Part shown: positions 1 to 7,804 of the stretch, in pieces | Layout of the letters: each line of letters begins with the position of its first letter | How positions within the stretch are numbered: the stretch's first letter is position 1 | Assembly (NCBI GenBank): GCA_963814915.1 | Contig: CAWFEI010000005.1 | Span: forward strand, 62,001-126,000 | Length of the DNA: 64,000 nt | Direction of reading: 5' to 3' | Origin: VRUE01 sp963814915 | Lineage (GTDB): Bacteria; Actinomycetota; Thermoleophilia; Solirubrobacterales; 70-9 | The notes under the pieces: model-generated | Seen by the model: only the letters and a program-made list of their open reading frames with translations | Told to the model about the DNA's origin: nothing | Database searches by the model: none | Translations under genes and position numbers: made by a program

Positions 1-390
1 CACCGGCGTCAGGCCGGCCTTGATGTAGAGGGGCAGGGTCTCGACGCCGACCCCGGAGTTGTAGGGGCCGACGATCCCGTCGAGGCCCTCCGCGATCGCC
101 GCCTTGGCGGCCTTGACCCCGGTAGCCGGATCCGCGGCGTCGTCGATCGGCACCACCTCGACCTGCTTGCCGAGGATCCCGTCGCCTTCGTTGAGCTTGG
201 TGACCGCCAGTTCGGCGCCCTTGAGCATCCCTTCGCCGAGCACGGACTGTTCGCCGGAGAGCGGCGCCTCGACGCCGAGCCGGAAAGTGTCAGTTTCCTT
301 TTCGTCGGAGCTGGAGCCCCCGCAGCCCACCGCGACGAGCGCGAGCACAGCGAGGACGAGGGCGGCGGCGCTGCCGATCCGGTTTTTCAT
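1..390 (-). CDS. Branched-chain amino-acid-type ABC transporter substrate-binding lipoprotein (N-terminal part)
   Basis: Reads leftward from ATG at 390 and runs off the left edge; 130 residues are present. The N-terminus MKNRIGSAAALVLAVLALVA is a lipoprotein signal with a lipobox ending VGC (Cys23), followed by a Gly/Ser linker. The mature part (FRLGVEAPLSGEQSVLGEG, then GAELAVTKLNEG) matches the start of LivK-like periplasmic binding proteins (Peripla_BP_6), which capture branched-chain amino acids or related small molecules outside the membrane and pass them to an ABC permease. The substrate cannot be told from this part. It is divergent from the hydrolase at 437, 46 bp away. Confidence 0.85.
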   Translation of the reverse strand, partial: MKNRIGSAAALVLAVLALVAVGCGGSSSDEKETDTFRLGVEAPLSGEQSVLGEGMLKGAELAVTKLNEGDGILGKQVEVVPIDDAADPATGVKAAKAAIAEGLDGIVGPYNSGVGVETLPLYIKAGLTPV

Positions 391-436
391 CGGCCGACCC
401 TCTCATGCCGGGCGGTCGTGGCGCTAGGGTCTTTGC

Positions 437-1366
437 GTGGAAGCGCCCAGCTTCGAGGCACACGAGGTCGACCTGCACGGCCACCGGGCCGTCTACCGGG
501 TCGCCGGCAGCGGCCCGACGGTTGTGCTGATCCACGGCATGATCAACTCCTCGCGTCATTGGGAGGCTGTGGCCGAGCGGCTCGCGGGCTCCCACCGCGT
601 CGTCGCGCCTGACCTGATCGGGCACGGCGATTCGGCGACTCCGCGTGGCGACCACTCGCTCGGCGCCCATGCGGCCAGCATCCGCGACCTGCTGACCACG
701 ATCGGGGTCGAGCGGGCGACGATCGTCGGCCACTCGCTCGGCGGCGGCGTGGCGATGCAGTTCTTCTACCAATTCCCCCAGCGCACCGAGCGCCTGGTGC
801 TCGTCTCCAGCGGCGGCCTCGGCCGCGAGGTAAGCCCGCTGCTGCGCGGCGCCGCCCTGCCCGGCGCCTCGCCGCTGCTGCGCCTCGCGGCCCAGCGGCG
901 GCTGGTCGACGCGATCGAGATGGCCGGGGGGCGGCTGCGCGCCCGCGGCAGCTCCAAGGGCGTCTACCTCGAGGCGGTGGCGCGGGCTCTGCGCCCGCTG
1001 CAGGAGCCCGGCTCGCGCCGCGCCTTCCTACAGACGCTGCGCGCCGTGATCGACGTTCACGGCCAGCACGTCAGCGCCACCGACCGGCTCTACCTGCTCG
1101 GCGACATGGCGACGTTGATCGTCTGGGGCGAGCGCGACCGCACGATCCCGATCGAGCATGGCCGCGCCGCTCACGAGGCGATCCCGCACTGCCGCTTCGA
1201 GAGCCTGCCGCGCGCCGCGCACTTCCCGCACCTGGAAGACCCCGAGGGGCTGGCAACCGTGCTCGCCGACTTCCTCGCGACGACCGCGCCGGTTCGCATC
1301 GACGACTCCGAATGGGCAGCGGTGATCGCTCAGCAGGCGAAGCGGCGCCTGCGCGCCGTCGCCTGA
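437..1366 (+). CDS. Alpha/beta-fold hydrolase
   Basis: 309 residues from GTG 437. Single-domain alpha/beta hydrolase with oxyanion-region HG (residues 33-34), nucleophile elbow GHSLGG with Ser100, a likely acid Asp in WGERDRTIP (about 235) and a His in RAAHFPHLE (about 262), so the catalytic triad looks complete. No signal peptide, so probably cytoplasmic. A TAGGGT box at 425-430 lies 6 nt before the start with no Shine-Dalgarno, suggesting a leaderless mRNA. Substrate is unknown; esterase, lactonase or C-C hydrolase are all possible. Confidence 0.85.
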   Translation: MEAPSFEAHEVDLHGHRAVYRVAGSGPTVVLIHGMINSSRHWEAVAERLAGSHRVVAPDLIGHGDSATPRGDHSLGAHAASIRDLLTTIGVERATIVGHSLGGGVAMQFFYQFPQRTERLVLVSSGGLGREVSPLLRGAALPGASPLLRLAAQRRLVDAIEMAGGRLRARGSSKGVYLEAVARALRPLQEPGSRRAFLQTLRAVIDVHGQHVSATDRLYLLGDMATLIVWGERDRTIPIEHGRAAHEAIPHCRFESLPRAAHFPHLEDPEGLATVLADFLATTAPVRIDDSEWAAVIAQQAKRRLRAVA

Positions 1367-1430
1367 ACTGCGCCCTGGCCGGTTCCCAAGGGCGAACCGG
1401 AGCCCTGAGCCCGACCGTATACTCGCCACG

Positions 1431-2462
1431 ATGCCCGACGATCAGCCACTTTCGGTGCGCCTGCTCGGCGCGGGCGTGCGCGGAGCGCGCTCGGTCGGCA
1501 AGGCGACGGGCATGGATCGCGCCGTGGAGTCCGCCGCCGAGGAGGCGATGGTCGCCGCGGTCGAAAGCGAGGCGGTCGAGCGGGCGCTGACCCGGGTTCT
1601 GGAGGGCCCGTTGGTCGAGGAGGCGACACGCGGCGCACTGGAGAGCGACGCGGTCAGGCGCGCCCTGATCGACGCCCTCGACAGCGAGGTGGTCGACGAG
1701 GTCTGGCGGCGGATGCTGGCCAGCGACGAGGCCCAGCGGCTGGTCGAGCGGATCGCCGAGGCGCCTGAGATCCGCGCCGCGATCAGCGCCCAGAGCGTCG
1801 GCTTCATCGAGGACATCGGCCACACAATCGGCGACACGACGCGGCGCATCGACACCGGGATCGAGATCGCGGCTCGACGGGTCGTCTTCCGCAAGCGCCG
1901 CAGCGAGCCGACCGAGCGGGCCGGCGCGCTGACCCGCCTGCTCGCCTTCGGTCTCGACCTGCTGGTCGTCAACCTCGCCTTCTCCGGCCTGGCGGCGATC
2001 ACGGCCCTGATCGGCTCCTTCTTCTCGGGCACCGGCAACGGCCTCTCCGGCTTCGCCCTTGCCCTGGGCGGGGCGCTCTGGATAGGCCTCGCCTGCCTCT
2101 ACATGGTCGTCTTCTGGTCGCTCGCCGGGCAGACGCTGGGGATGCGCTTCTTCGGGATCCGCTTGGGCACCGAGGGCCGCGGCCTGGCGCCGCGAAAATC
2201 GCTCCGGCGGCTGTTCGGGCTGTTCCTCGCCGCGCTGCCGTTCGGGCTCGGCTTCCTCGGCATCCTCTTCGACGAACGGCGCCGGGGATGGGAGGACCGC
2301 CTGGCCGGGGTCGACGTCCTCTACGAGGGGCGCGAGGACCCCGCGGCGCCCTGGTCGACACTGGATCTTCCGGAGGAGCCGCTCGCCGCTGAGGCGACGA
2401 AGGCCCCGGGAGCCCGGGGCCTTCGTCCGCAGCAGGTCTCGGGACCGCCGCTGCGCGGCTGA
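1431..2462 (+). CDS. RDD family membrane protein
   Basis: 343 residues. The first ~150 residues are a hydrophilic, Glu/Ala/Arg-rich helical region with repeating short helices (AVERAL, AVRRAL) of unknown function. The C-terminal half is an RDD domain: an Arg/Asp-bearing first membrane segment (RAGALTRLLAFGLDLLVV), a second and third hydrophobic segment, the typical GQTLGMRFFGIRL stretch and the closing RRGWEDRLAGVDVLY. RDD proteins are poorly defined membrane proteins, some linked to ion transport. TATACT at 1418-1423 is 7 nt before ATG, so a leaderless start is likely. The last ~23 residues are encoded by a strong hairpin (2397-2426), so this tail may not be functionally conserved. Confidence 0.85.
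   Translation: MPDDQPLSVRLLGAGVRGARSVGKATGMDRAVESAAEEAMVAAVESEAVERALTRVLEGPLVEEATRGALESDAVRRALIDALDSEVVDEVWRRMLASDEAQRLVERIAEAPEIRAAISAQSVGFIEDIGHTIGDTTRRIDTGIEIAARRVVFRKRRSEPTERAGALTRLLAFGLDLLVVNLAFSGLAAITALIGSFFSGTGNGLSGFALALGGALWIGLACLYMVVFWSLAGQTLGMRFFGIRLGTEGRGLAPRKSLRRLFGLFLAALPFGLGFLGILFDERRRGWEDRLAGVDVLYEGREDPAAPWSTLDLPEEPLAAEATKAPGARGLRPQQVSGPPLRG
2397..2426. terminator. Strong palindromic hairpin between convergent genes
   Basis: 14-bp perfect stem (2397-2410 with 2413-2426; core GAAGGCCCCGGG) and a 2-nt centre. It lies between the convergent RDD gene and the DUF7144 gene at 2475, so it probably acts as a bidirectional terminator, although no U-tract follows and it sits inside the last codons of the RDD gene. 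Confidence 0.5.
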
Positions 2463-2474
2463 TCCCGAAGAGGG

Positions 2475-2861
2475 TTAGGGGACCGGGTTGCCCTCCGGCC
2501 CCTCGGCCAGCTTGTAGATGATGATGATCGAGAGGGCGAAGATCGCCAGCGACCAGAACGGGTACGCCGGGATCGAGAGCAGCGCGCCGATCGAGTTGAG
2601 AGCGGCGATGAAGATGCCGAACCAGCGGCCGAACTCGCCTCCGGAGAAGAGCGAGAAGGCCGCGACCAGCTCGAGCACGCCGAGGATCAGGCTGATCCAG
2701 CCCCAGGTGTGCAGGCCGCTGACGATGAAAGTGGCGTTTTCGGTGAAGAACTTGGAGTCGCCGATCGCGGCGATCCCGTAGACGATGTTGAGCACGCCGG
2801 CGACGAGGAGCAGCACGCCGGCGAAAACCCACCAGCCGCTGATCAAGGTGTCTTCGTTCAT
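2475..2861 (-). CDS. DUF7144 family small membrane protein
   Basis: 128 residues with four predicted membrane helices. It opens SGWWVFAGVLLLVAGVLNIV and contains FSLFSGGEFGRWFGI and a hydrophobic C-terminal helix, the pattern of the DUF7144 family found in actinobacteria, whose function is unknown. Unlike many neighbours it has a classic promoter (TTGACA, 17 bp, TTGAAT at 2933-2905) and an AAAGGG ribosome site before the ATG. It converges on the RDD gene. Confidence 0.8.
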   Translation of the reverse strand: MNEDTLISGWWVFAGVLLLVAGVLNIVYGIAAIGDSKFFTENATFIVSGLHTWGWISLILGVLELVAAFSLFSGGEFGRWFGIFIAALNSIGALLSIPAYPFWSLAIFALSIIIIYKLAEGPEGNPVP

Positions 2862-2904
2862 GTGCGGTAACCCTTTCTGCGAGGAGGAGATACAGACGAT
2901 TCGA

Positions 2905-2933
2905 ATTCAAAGTGCAGCTTCTGGCCATGTCAA
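2905..2933 (-). promoter_or_regulatory. Sigma-70-type promoter for the DUF7144 gene
   Basis: On the minus strand TTGACA (2933-2928) is separated by exactly 17 bp from TTGAAT (2910-2905), about 44 nt before the start codon at 2861. Confidence 0.55.
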
Positions 2934-3005
2934 GTGTTTCCTGCAACAAGTGAGTCCGTGGCCAACTCTTCGTGCAGAAGTCATCCATCTGGCACCATTG
3001 CGCCG

Positions 3006-3869
3006 ATGAATCGCGCTATGGGACCTCTGGCGCGATGCGCCCAGCTCGCTCTCGCCGGCCTGCTTGTGCTGCTGCCGGCCACGGCACTCGCGTCGCCGCC
3101 GCCTGTCCACGAGCTGCGATCCTCGCCGCGGGCGGGCGACGGGTCTCTGCGTGTCCCCGGTCGCGCCCCGGCTGGGCGCTTCCGCCGTGGCGCCGGAGCC
3201 AGCAGCGTGCGCGTTGACAACGCCGGCGCCGAAGGGACCCGGACCAACGGCAAGATTTTCGCCACCGACCCGGCGTTGGGCGCCTACACCTGCTCGGGCA
3301 CGGCGCTGAGCACGCCGAGCCGCTCGATCGTGCTCACCGCGGGCCACTGCGTCGTCGAGGCGGGTAGCGAGGGGCGCAGGATCTCCTTCGTCCCCGCTTA
3401 CGACCACGGCAGCAGGCCGTTCGGGACCTTCGAGGCCGAGTCGGTCTACGTGATGCGGCAGTGGCGGCGCAAGGAAAACCCCGATTACGACGTCGCCGCG
3501 CTGCGGGTCAAGCCGAACAAGCTCGGCAAGCTCGGCAATGTGGTCGGCGGTCGCGGCTACGCGACCTCCAAATCGCGCCTTGCCGCCTTCCAGATCTTCG
3601 GCTACCCGGCGGCGCGGGCGGGGGGAGAGGAGCTGCGCAGCTGCCGCGCCCACGGCCTCGGCCTCGACCGGCTGATCGGTCGCTTCGCCGGGCCGCCGAC
3701 GATGCCGGCCTCCTGCGACATGGCCGCGGGCTCGAGCGGCGGCGGCTGGCTGTTCGACGGCGAATTCATCAGTGGTGTCACCAGCTACAGCTACCGGGGG
3801 CGCCCGACCCAGCTCTTCTCGCCCTATTTTGGACCCGAGGTCGGCAGCTTCCTGCGCCAGCTGCCATGA
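3006..3869 (+). CDS. Secreted trypsin-like serine protease
   Basis: 287 residues from ATG 3006, chosen because it puts a signal peptide (MNRAMGPLARCAQLALAGLL, cleavage near ALAS) at the N-terminus; the frame is open further upstream but that part is not signal-like. Chymotrypsin-fold triad: His114 in LTAGHCV, Asp162 in NPDYDVAAL, and the serine in AAGSSGGGW, where the usual GDSGG is GSSGG. Secreted; physiological substrate unknown. It resembles the protease at 15121-16014 over the catalytic region, including the GGGW after the serine and the SPYF near the C-terminus, so the two are paralogues. Confidence 0.85.
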   Translation: MNRAMGPLARCAQLALAGLLVLLPATALASPPPVHELRSSPRAGDGSLRVPGRAPAGRFRRGAGASSVRVDNAGAEGTRTNGKIFATDPALGAYTCSGTALSTPSRSIVLTAGHCVVEAGSEGRRISFVPAYDHGSRPFGTFEAESVYVMRQWRRKENPDYDVAALRVKPNKLGKLGNVVGGRGYATSKSRLAAFQIFGYPAARAGGEELRSCRAHGLGLDRLIGRFAGPPTMPASCDMAAGSSGGGWLFDGEFISGVTSYSYRGRPTQLFSPYFGPEVGSFLRQLP

Positions 3870-3876
3870 TCGGCGC

Positions 3877-4752
3877 GTGAGCGTCGACGCGGTGAGAACG
3901 CCGGAGGAGGCTTTGCAGGGGCTGCCGGACTTCCCCTTCGAATCGCGCTACCGCGAGATCGACGGGCTGCGGCTCGCCTACCTCGACGAGGGCGAAGGCA
4001 GGCCTGTCGTCTTCTTCCACGGCGAGCCGACCTGGTCATTCCTCTGGCGCAAGGTGATCCCGCCGGTGCGCGACGCCGGCTACCGCTGCATCGCGCCGGA
4101 CTACGCCGGCTTCGGCCGCTCCGACAAGCCCACCGACCTCGGCTTCTACACCTACGATCGCCATGTCGAGTTGATCTCGACCCTGCTCGAGGAGCTCGAC
4201 GTGCGCGACGCGACCGCGGTCGTCCACGACTGGGGCGGGCCGATCGGGCTGCGGCTCGCGGTCGAGCACCCGGACCGCTTCTCGCGCCTGGTGATCATGG
4301 AGACCGGTCCGTTCACCGGCCAGCAGCGGATGAGCGAGGCCTGGCTCAAATTCCGCGACTTCGTCCGCGACAACGAGGACATCCCGGTCGGCATGCTTGT
4401 GCGCGGCGGCTGCAAGAACGATCCGGGCGACGATGTGATCGGCGCCTACGAAGCGCCCTTCCCGAGCCCGGAGTCGAAGGCCGGGGCGCGCGCCTTCCCG
4501 CTGATTCTGCCGACGGCGCCCGATGCGCCCGGCGCCGCCGAGGGCAAACGGATCGCCGACGCCCTGCGCGAGGACGACCGGCCGGCGCTCGTCCTCTGGG
4601 CCGATTCCGACCCGATTCTGCCCTTCTCGATGGGTGAGCGGGTTTCCTCGCAGCTCAACTTCCCCGCGCCGCGGGCGATCGAGAACGCCGGACACTTCCT
4701 CCAGGAGGACGCCGGCGAGGAGATCGGCCGGATCGTCGCCGAGTGGCTCTGA
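3877..4752 (+). CDS. Haloalkane dehalogenase-like alpha/beta hydrolase
   Basis: 291 residues from GTG 3877, 7 nt after the protease stop. The motif set fits haloalkane dehalogenase subfamily I: HGEPTW (48-53) in the oxyanion/halide region, nucleophile Asp118 in VVHDWGG with Trp119 beside it, acid Asp in WADSDPIL, and catalytic His in ENAGHFLQE. Such enzymes hydrolyse carbon-halogen bonds through an aspartyl-ester intermediate, releasing alcohol and halide. Epoxide hydrolases share HDWG but usually have an HG-(F/W)-P motif rather than HGEPTW, so dehalogenase is favoured. The second halide-binding residue cannot be assigned by eye. Confidence 0.75.
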   Translation: MSVDAVRTPEEALQGLPDFPFESRYREIDGLRLAYLDEGEGRPVVFFHGEPTWSFLWRKVIPPVRDAGYRCIAPDYAGFGRSDKPTDLGFYTYDRHVELISTLLEELDVRDATAVVHDWGGPIGLRLAVEHPDRFSRLVIMETGPFTGQQRMSEAWLKFRDFVRDNEDIPVGMLVRGGCKNDPGDDVIGAYEAPFPSPESKAGARAFPLILPTAPDAPGAAEGKRIADALREDDRPALVLWADSDPILPFSMGERVSSQLNFPAPRAIENAGHFLQEDAGEEIGRIVAEWL

Positions 4753-4756
4753 GCCG

Positions 4757-5863
4757 CTAAGCCGCCGGGGCGGCGTTGCCGAGCACGATCGCGTTGAGCT
4801 CCGCGTGGGGCCGGTCGACGAGCAGCTGTCTGCGCAGTGGCGGCCCATCGTCCTCGAGCCAGGTGACGGTGCCGGGCCAGTAGGCGCTCGGCGGCGTGCC
4901 GGGATGGTGGAAGGCGGTGGCGAAGATCCAGCAGCCGGTGTTGTGCAGGTGGCCGCCGCCGGGGAGCGGCCAGTCCGGATCACCGTCGTAGGGACCGCCG
5001 CGGTGGGTGTGGCCGGTGAGCACGTGCGCGGCGCGGAGGCCGAGGTTGCGCGACAGCTCGGTCGCCGCGTCGATGCCGCTGCGCGTTATCGCTTCGGATG
5101 AGAGGTCGGTCTGGAAGCGGGCGTGCAGCAGGCGGTTGACGCCCCAGATGCCGGCCGGGATCGCGGCCCGGATCGCCGCTCGGCGGACGCGGCTCGCGCG
5201 GGGGCCGTTGCGGCTGGAGAGCGTTTTCCAGGCTCGCTCGGAGGGGCGATTCGCGCGCTTCGGCGTGCCGCCCTGCGCGAGGCCGTAGGTGAGCTCATAG
5301 ACGGGTCGCAGGACCCGCTCGTAGTCGGTCGGTTCGGGCTCGGCCGGCAGCGGGCGCAAGGTTCGCATCGTCGCCGCGGCCGCGACGCACTCCATCCGCG
5401 GCAGGCTCATGTGGCAATCCATGTAGTGGCCGTGGGTCGCGAAGACGTCCTCGCGCAGCCAGATGCCCGGGTAGGCGATCTCGAGCGGGGCGTCGCCAAG
5501 CCAGCCCGCGAGCCGGGTCGCCGCCTCGCCGGCGGGCTCGGCGCGATGCTCGAGGCCGAGTGCCTCACCGGCCAGGGCCAGATGCTCCAGCAGCGGCTCG
5601 GCCAGACGGTGATCGTGGTTGCCGGGGACGAGCACCACCGGTTTGCCCGTCATCGCTTCGCCGAGCTCCTCGAAGAACGGGCGAGCGCTCGCCAGCACGT
5701 TTGCGAGCGGCAGTTCACGCAGCTCGAGGACGTCGCCGAGCAGGATCAGGCGGTCGGCGGAATCGAGCTCCTCGAAGAGGGTGCGGCGGACGGCGGGGTC
5801 GCGGAGGACGTCCTCGCCGAAGCCGCTGCCGAGGTGAAGGTCGGAGACGATCGCGGTGCGCAT
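4757..5863 (-). CDS. Metallophosphoesterase family protein
   Basis: 368 residues from ATG 5863; a TTG three codons upstream is the alternative, but TAAGTT (5877-5872) 8 nt before the ATG supports it as a leaderless start. Calcineurin-like phosphoesterase motifs appear in order: SDLHLGSG near the N-terminus, LLGDVLEL, VPGNHDH and, near the C-terminus, LTGHTH, providing the two-metal site. No signal peptide is seen. It ends 4 nt from the convergent dehalogenase gene and is divergent from the hydrolase at 5914. Substrate unknown. Confidence 0.85.
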   Translation of the reverse strand: MRTAIVSDLHLGSGFGEDVLRDPAVRRTLFEELDSADRLILLGDVLELRELPLANVLASARPFFEELGEAMTGKPVVLVPGNHDHRLAEPLLEHLALAGEALGLEHRAEPAGEAATRLAGWLGDAPLEIAYPGIWLREDVFATHGHYMDCHMSLPRMECVAAAATMRTLRPLPAEPEPTDYERVLRPVYELTYGLAQGGTPKRANRPSERAWKTLSSRNGPRASRVRRAAIRAAIPAGIWGVNRLLHARFQTDLSSEAITRSGIDAATELSRNLGLRAAHVLTGHTHRGGPYDGDPDWPLPGGGHLHNTGCWIFATAFHHPGTPPSAYWPGTVTWLEDDGPPLRRQLLVDRPHAELNAIVLGNAAPAA

Positions 5864-5913
5864 CGTGGGCAAACTTAGCTGGCATGGCCGGGCGCCCTGG
5901 CTAAGCTGGGTCG

Positions 5914-6846
5914 GTGCAAGGCCTCAGCGAGGAGCGTCTGGCCCCCGTCAACGGGATCGAGCTCGCCTACCAGGAGGTGGGCGACCCCGAGGGCGAGCCG
6001 CTGCTGCTGATCATGGGCCTGGCGACGCAGATGCTGGCCTGGGACGAGGCGTTCTGCGCACTGCTCGCCGAGCGCGGCTTTCGCGTCGTTCGCTTCGACA
6101 ACCGCGACATCGGCCACTCGACCAAGATCGACTCGGCGGGCGTCCCGGGCCAGGCCGAGATGCTGTTCGGCTTCGGCGCGGCTCCCTATCTGCTCTCCGA
6201 CATGGCCGCGGATACGACCGGGCTGATGGACCACCTGGGTGTCGAGTCGGCCCACCTCGTCGGTGCCTCGATGGGCGGGATGATCGCCCAGACCGTCGCG
6301 ATCGAGAGCCCGCGGCGGGTGCGTTCGCTGGTCTCGATGATGTCCTCGACCGGCAACCGCTGGCAGGGGTTGCCGAGTTGGAAGGCGTTCGGCACGCTGC
6401 TCGGCCGGCCCGGGCCCGGTCGCGAGGCGGCGATCGAGCGCACCGTCAAGACCTTCTGCACGATCGGCTCGCCCGGCTATCCGATGGACGAGGAACGCAT
6501 CCGCGAGCTGGCTTCCAACTCCTACGACCGCTCGCACAGCCGCGCGGGCATCGCCCGCCAGATGCACGCGATCACCGCTTCCGGCGACCGCACCCCGGCG
6601 CTGGAACGGCTATTCCTGCCGGCCACCGTCCTGCACGGCGACAGCGACCCGCTGGTCCGCCCGGCGGCCGGCCGCGCCACCGCCCGAGCGATCCGCGACT
6701 CCCGCCTGCGCGTCTTCGAGGGCATGGGGCACGACCTGCCCCCGCAGCTTTGGCCCGATTTCGTCGAGGAGATAACCGAGACCGCTCACCGCTTGGGGCC
6801 GACGAACTCGTCGAGCCTGGCCACGTCGTCCTTGCGCAAGACGTAG
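5914..6846 (+). CDS. Alpha/beta hydrolase
   Basis: 310 residues from GTG 5914; TAAGCT at 5902-5907 is 6 nt upstream, suggesting leaderless expression. Nucleophile elbow GASMGG (Ser119), acid in HGDSDPLV (about 249) and His in GMGHDLP (about 276). The N-terminal LLLIMGLATQMLAWDEAFC and FDNRDIGHS are typical of the family that includes polyketide methylesterases such as RdmC. Cytoplasmic; substrate not predictable. Its 3' end lies 22 bp from the end of the oppositely oriented tRNA-Leu. Confidence 0.85.
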   Translation: MQGLSEERLAPVNGIELAYQEVGDPEGEPLLLIMGLATQMLAWDEAFCALLAERGFRVVRFDNRDIGHSTKIDSAGVPGQAEMLFGFGAAPYLLSDMAADTTGLMDHLGVESAHLVGASMGGMIAQTVAIESPRRVRSLVSMMSSTGNRWQGLPSWKAFGTLLGRPGPGREAAIERTVKTFCTIGSPGYPMDEERIRELASNSYDRSHSRAGIARQMHAITASGDRTPALERLFLPATVLHGDSDPLVRPAAGRATARAIRDSRLRVFEGMGHDLPPQLWPDFVEEITETAHRLGPTNSSSLATSSLRKT

Positions 6847-6868
6847 ACGGACTTCGGTACGGCAACTA

Positions 6869-6951
6869 TGCGGGTGAGAGGAGTCGAACCTCCACGTCCC
6901 GAAGGACACGAGCACCTGAAGCTCGCGCGTCTGCCATTCCGCCACACCCGC
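6869..6951 (-). tRNA. tRNA-Leu (anticodon CAG)
   Basis: 83 nt on the minus strand with a 7-bp acceptor stem (GCGGGTG/CACCCGC), discriminator A, a GGTTCGACTCC T-arm, and an anticodon stem CGAGC/GCTCG around the loop TTCAGGT, giving CAG. The long variable arm (TGTCCTTCGGGACG) is the class II arm expected for leucine. CCA is not encoded. A possible -10 box TAGATT lies at 6968-6963, 11 nt upstream. Confidence 0.95.
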
Positions 6952-7050
6952 GTACAAGAGCAAATCTACCGCTTTGCTCCCGCCTGGGCGATCTGCTTGA
7001 CACGAACACACATTCGTATTCGACGACTCGGCTCGGACGGAACAACCCGA

Positions 7051-7079
7051 CCGACACGCCTGATCCGTCCCGCTAGAAT
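7051..7079 (+). promoter_or_regulatory. Promoter of tRNA-Glu
   Basis: CCGACA (7051-7056), 17 bp, TAGAAT (7074-7079), 11 nt before the tRNA 5' end: a good -35/-10 arrangement for a stable RNA gene. Confidence 0.5.
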
Positions 7080-7090
7080 GCCGTCCCCAC

Positions 7091-7163
7091 GCCGCTATCG
7101 TCTAGGGGACTAGGACGCCGGATTCTCAGTCCGGAAACCGGGGTTCGAATCCCCGTAGCGGTA
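7091..7163 (+). tRNA. tRNA-Glu (anticodon CTC)
   Basis: 73 nt with acceptor GCCGCTA/TAGCGGT and discriminator A. The anticodon stem CCGGA/TCCGG holds loop TTCTCAG, so the anticodon is CTC, reading GAG. The T-arm is GGGGTTCGAATCCCC. The 3' half, from the anticodon loop to the end, is part of the 43-bp direct repeat that recurs at 8555-8597. Confidence 0.95.
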
Positions 7164-7164
7164 T
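7122..7164 (+). repeat. Direct repeat copy 1 (attL-like, in tRNA-Glu)
   Basis: 43 bp, from the anticodon loop through the tRNA 3' end plus one base, identical to 8555-8597. The 3' end of a tRNA gene is the classic integration site of tyrosine-recombinase elements. Confidence 0.85.
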
Positions 7165-7183
7165 CCCAGGAAGTCTTCGACGC

Positions 7184-7534
7184 CTAGCCCCAGAAGATGC
7201 AGGTGGGATCGTTGTCGAGCTCGCGGAGCAGCGGCGCCAGGTCGGGCACGGGTTCGATGAACGGGTACTCCAGTCGACGGTCGTTTCGGTCGCGCGCGTA
7301 GAGCGCCCAGAGGCGGGTCGTCGGGTCCCACTCGAAAGTGCAGATCCGCCTCCTGGTCCAGTCTGGGCCAACCTCCTTCCGCCAGGGCGGGCGGCATTCG
7401 TAGATCGTGATCGTGTTTCCGCGGACCTTGTACTCGATTCTCAACTTGTCGTCGTGCTCGGCGGGCACCTTCGTCGCGCAGTAGGTCGCAACGAGGGATA
7501 TCGCGGGGTCCAATACCTCAGCGGGCAGCGCCAT
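7184..7534 (-). CDS. DUF3024 domain-containing protein
   Basis: 116 residues from ATG 7534 (MALPAEVLDPAISLVATYCA). It carries the DUF3024 landmarks: a Tyr/Arg-rich strand, ECRPPWRKEVGPDWTRRRIC, the LWALYARDRNDRR stretch and the C-terminal LLRELDNDPTCIFWG. DUF3024 proteins are small, widespread in actinobacteria and of unknown function, often in variable regions. TAGGTT (7547-7542) is 7 nt before the ATG, indicating a leaderless start. It is the first gene inside the tRNA-Glu-bounded island. Confidence 0.8.
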   Translation of the reverse strand: MALPAEVLDPAISLVATYCATKVPAEHDDKLRIEYKVRGNTITIYECRPPWRKEVGPDWTRRRICTFEWDPTTRLWALYARDRNDRRLEYPFIEPVPDLAPLLRELDNDPTCIFWG

Positions 7535-7575
7535 CGGCCGCAACCTAACGCGGCGGGTACGTCAGCGTGCCATCG

Positions 7576-7719
7576 CTACCAGGCGGCTTTCTCGTGGCTG
7601 GTCCATCGGCTCCGATCCCGTTGACGCTTCGCCTTGACATTGGCGGTCAGCTTGTGCGGCTTGCACAGCAGACAGCCGTTGCGTCGATGCTTCGGGCGTT
7701 TGCGCTTGTGGTGGGCCAT
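7576..7719 (-). CDS. Small basic conserved protein with a GCLLCKPHK motif
   Basis: 47 residues from ATG 7719: MAHHKRKRPKHRRNG, then CLLCKPHKL and a basic C-terminus. It is very rich in Lys, Arg and His, with a Cys-x-x-Cys-x-x-H arrangement that could bind zinc. I recall similar short proteins with this motif in other bacteria, but no function. It lies in the same orientation as the DUF3024 gene, inside the island and divergent from the toxin-antitoxin pair. Nucleic-acid binding would fit the charge, but this is inference. Confidence 0.6.
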   Translation of the reverse strand: MAHHKRKRPKHRRNGCLLCKPHKLTANVKAKRQRDRSRWTSHEKAAW

Positions 7720-7804
7720 CGCCCAAAGCCTTGCACATCGAGCTTCATTGTCTGTGGCAACCTTGGCTGGATGAGGGCGTCGCGACACGCGGTACCCTTT
7801 GCTC

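Noticed and set aside
3877..4752. Epoxide hydrolase as the first choice for this gene
   Set aside because: HGEPTW and the Trp after the nucleophile favour haloalkane dehalogenase, though the alternative is kept in the entry.
6866..7057. Minus-strand frame encoding a peptide with GMADARASGARVLRDV
   Set aside because: It is a translation of tRNA-Leu.
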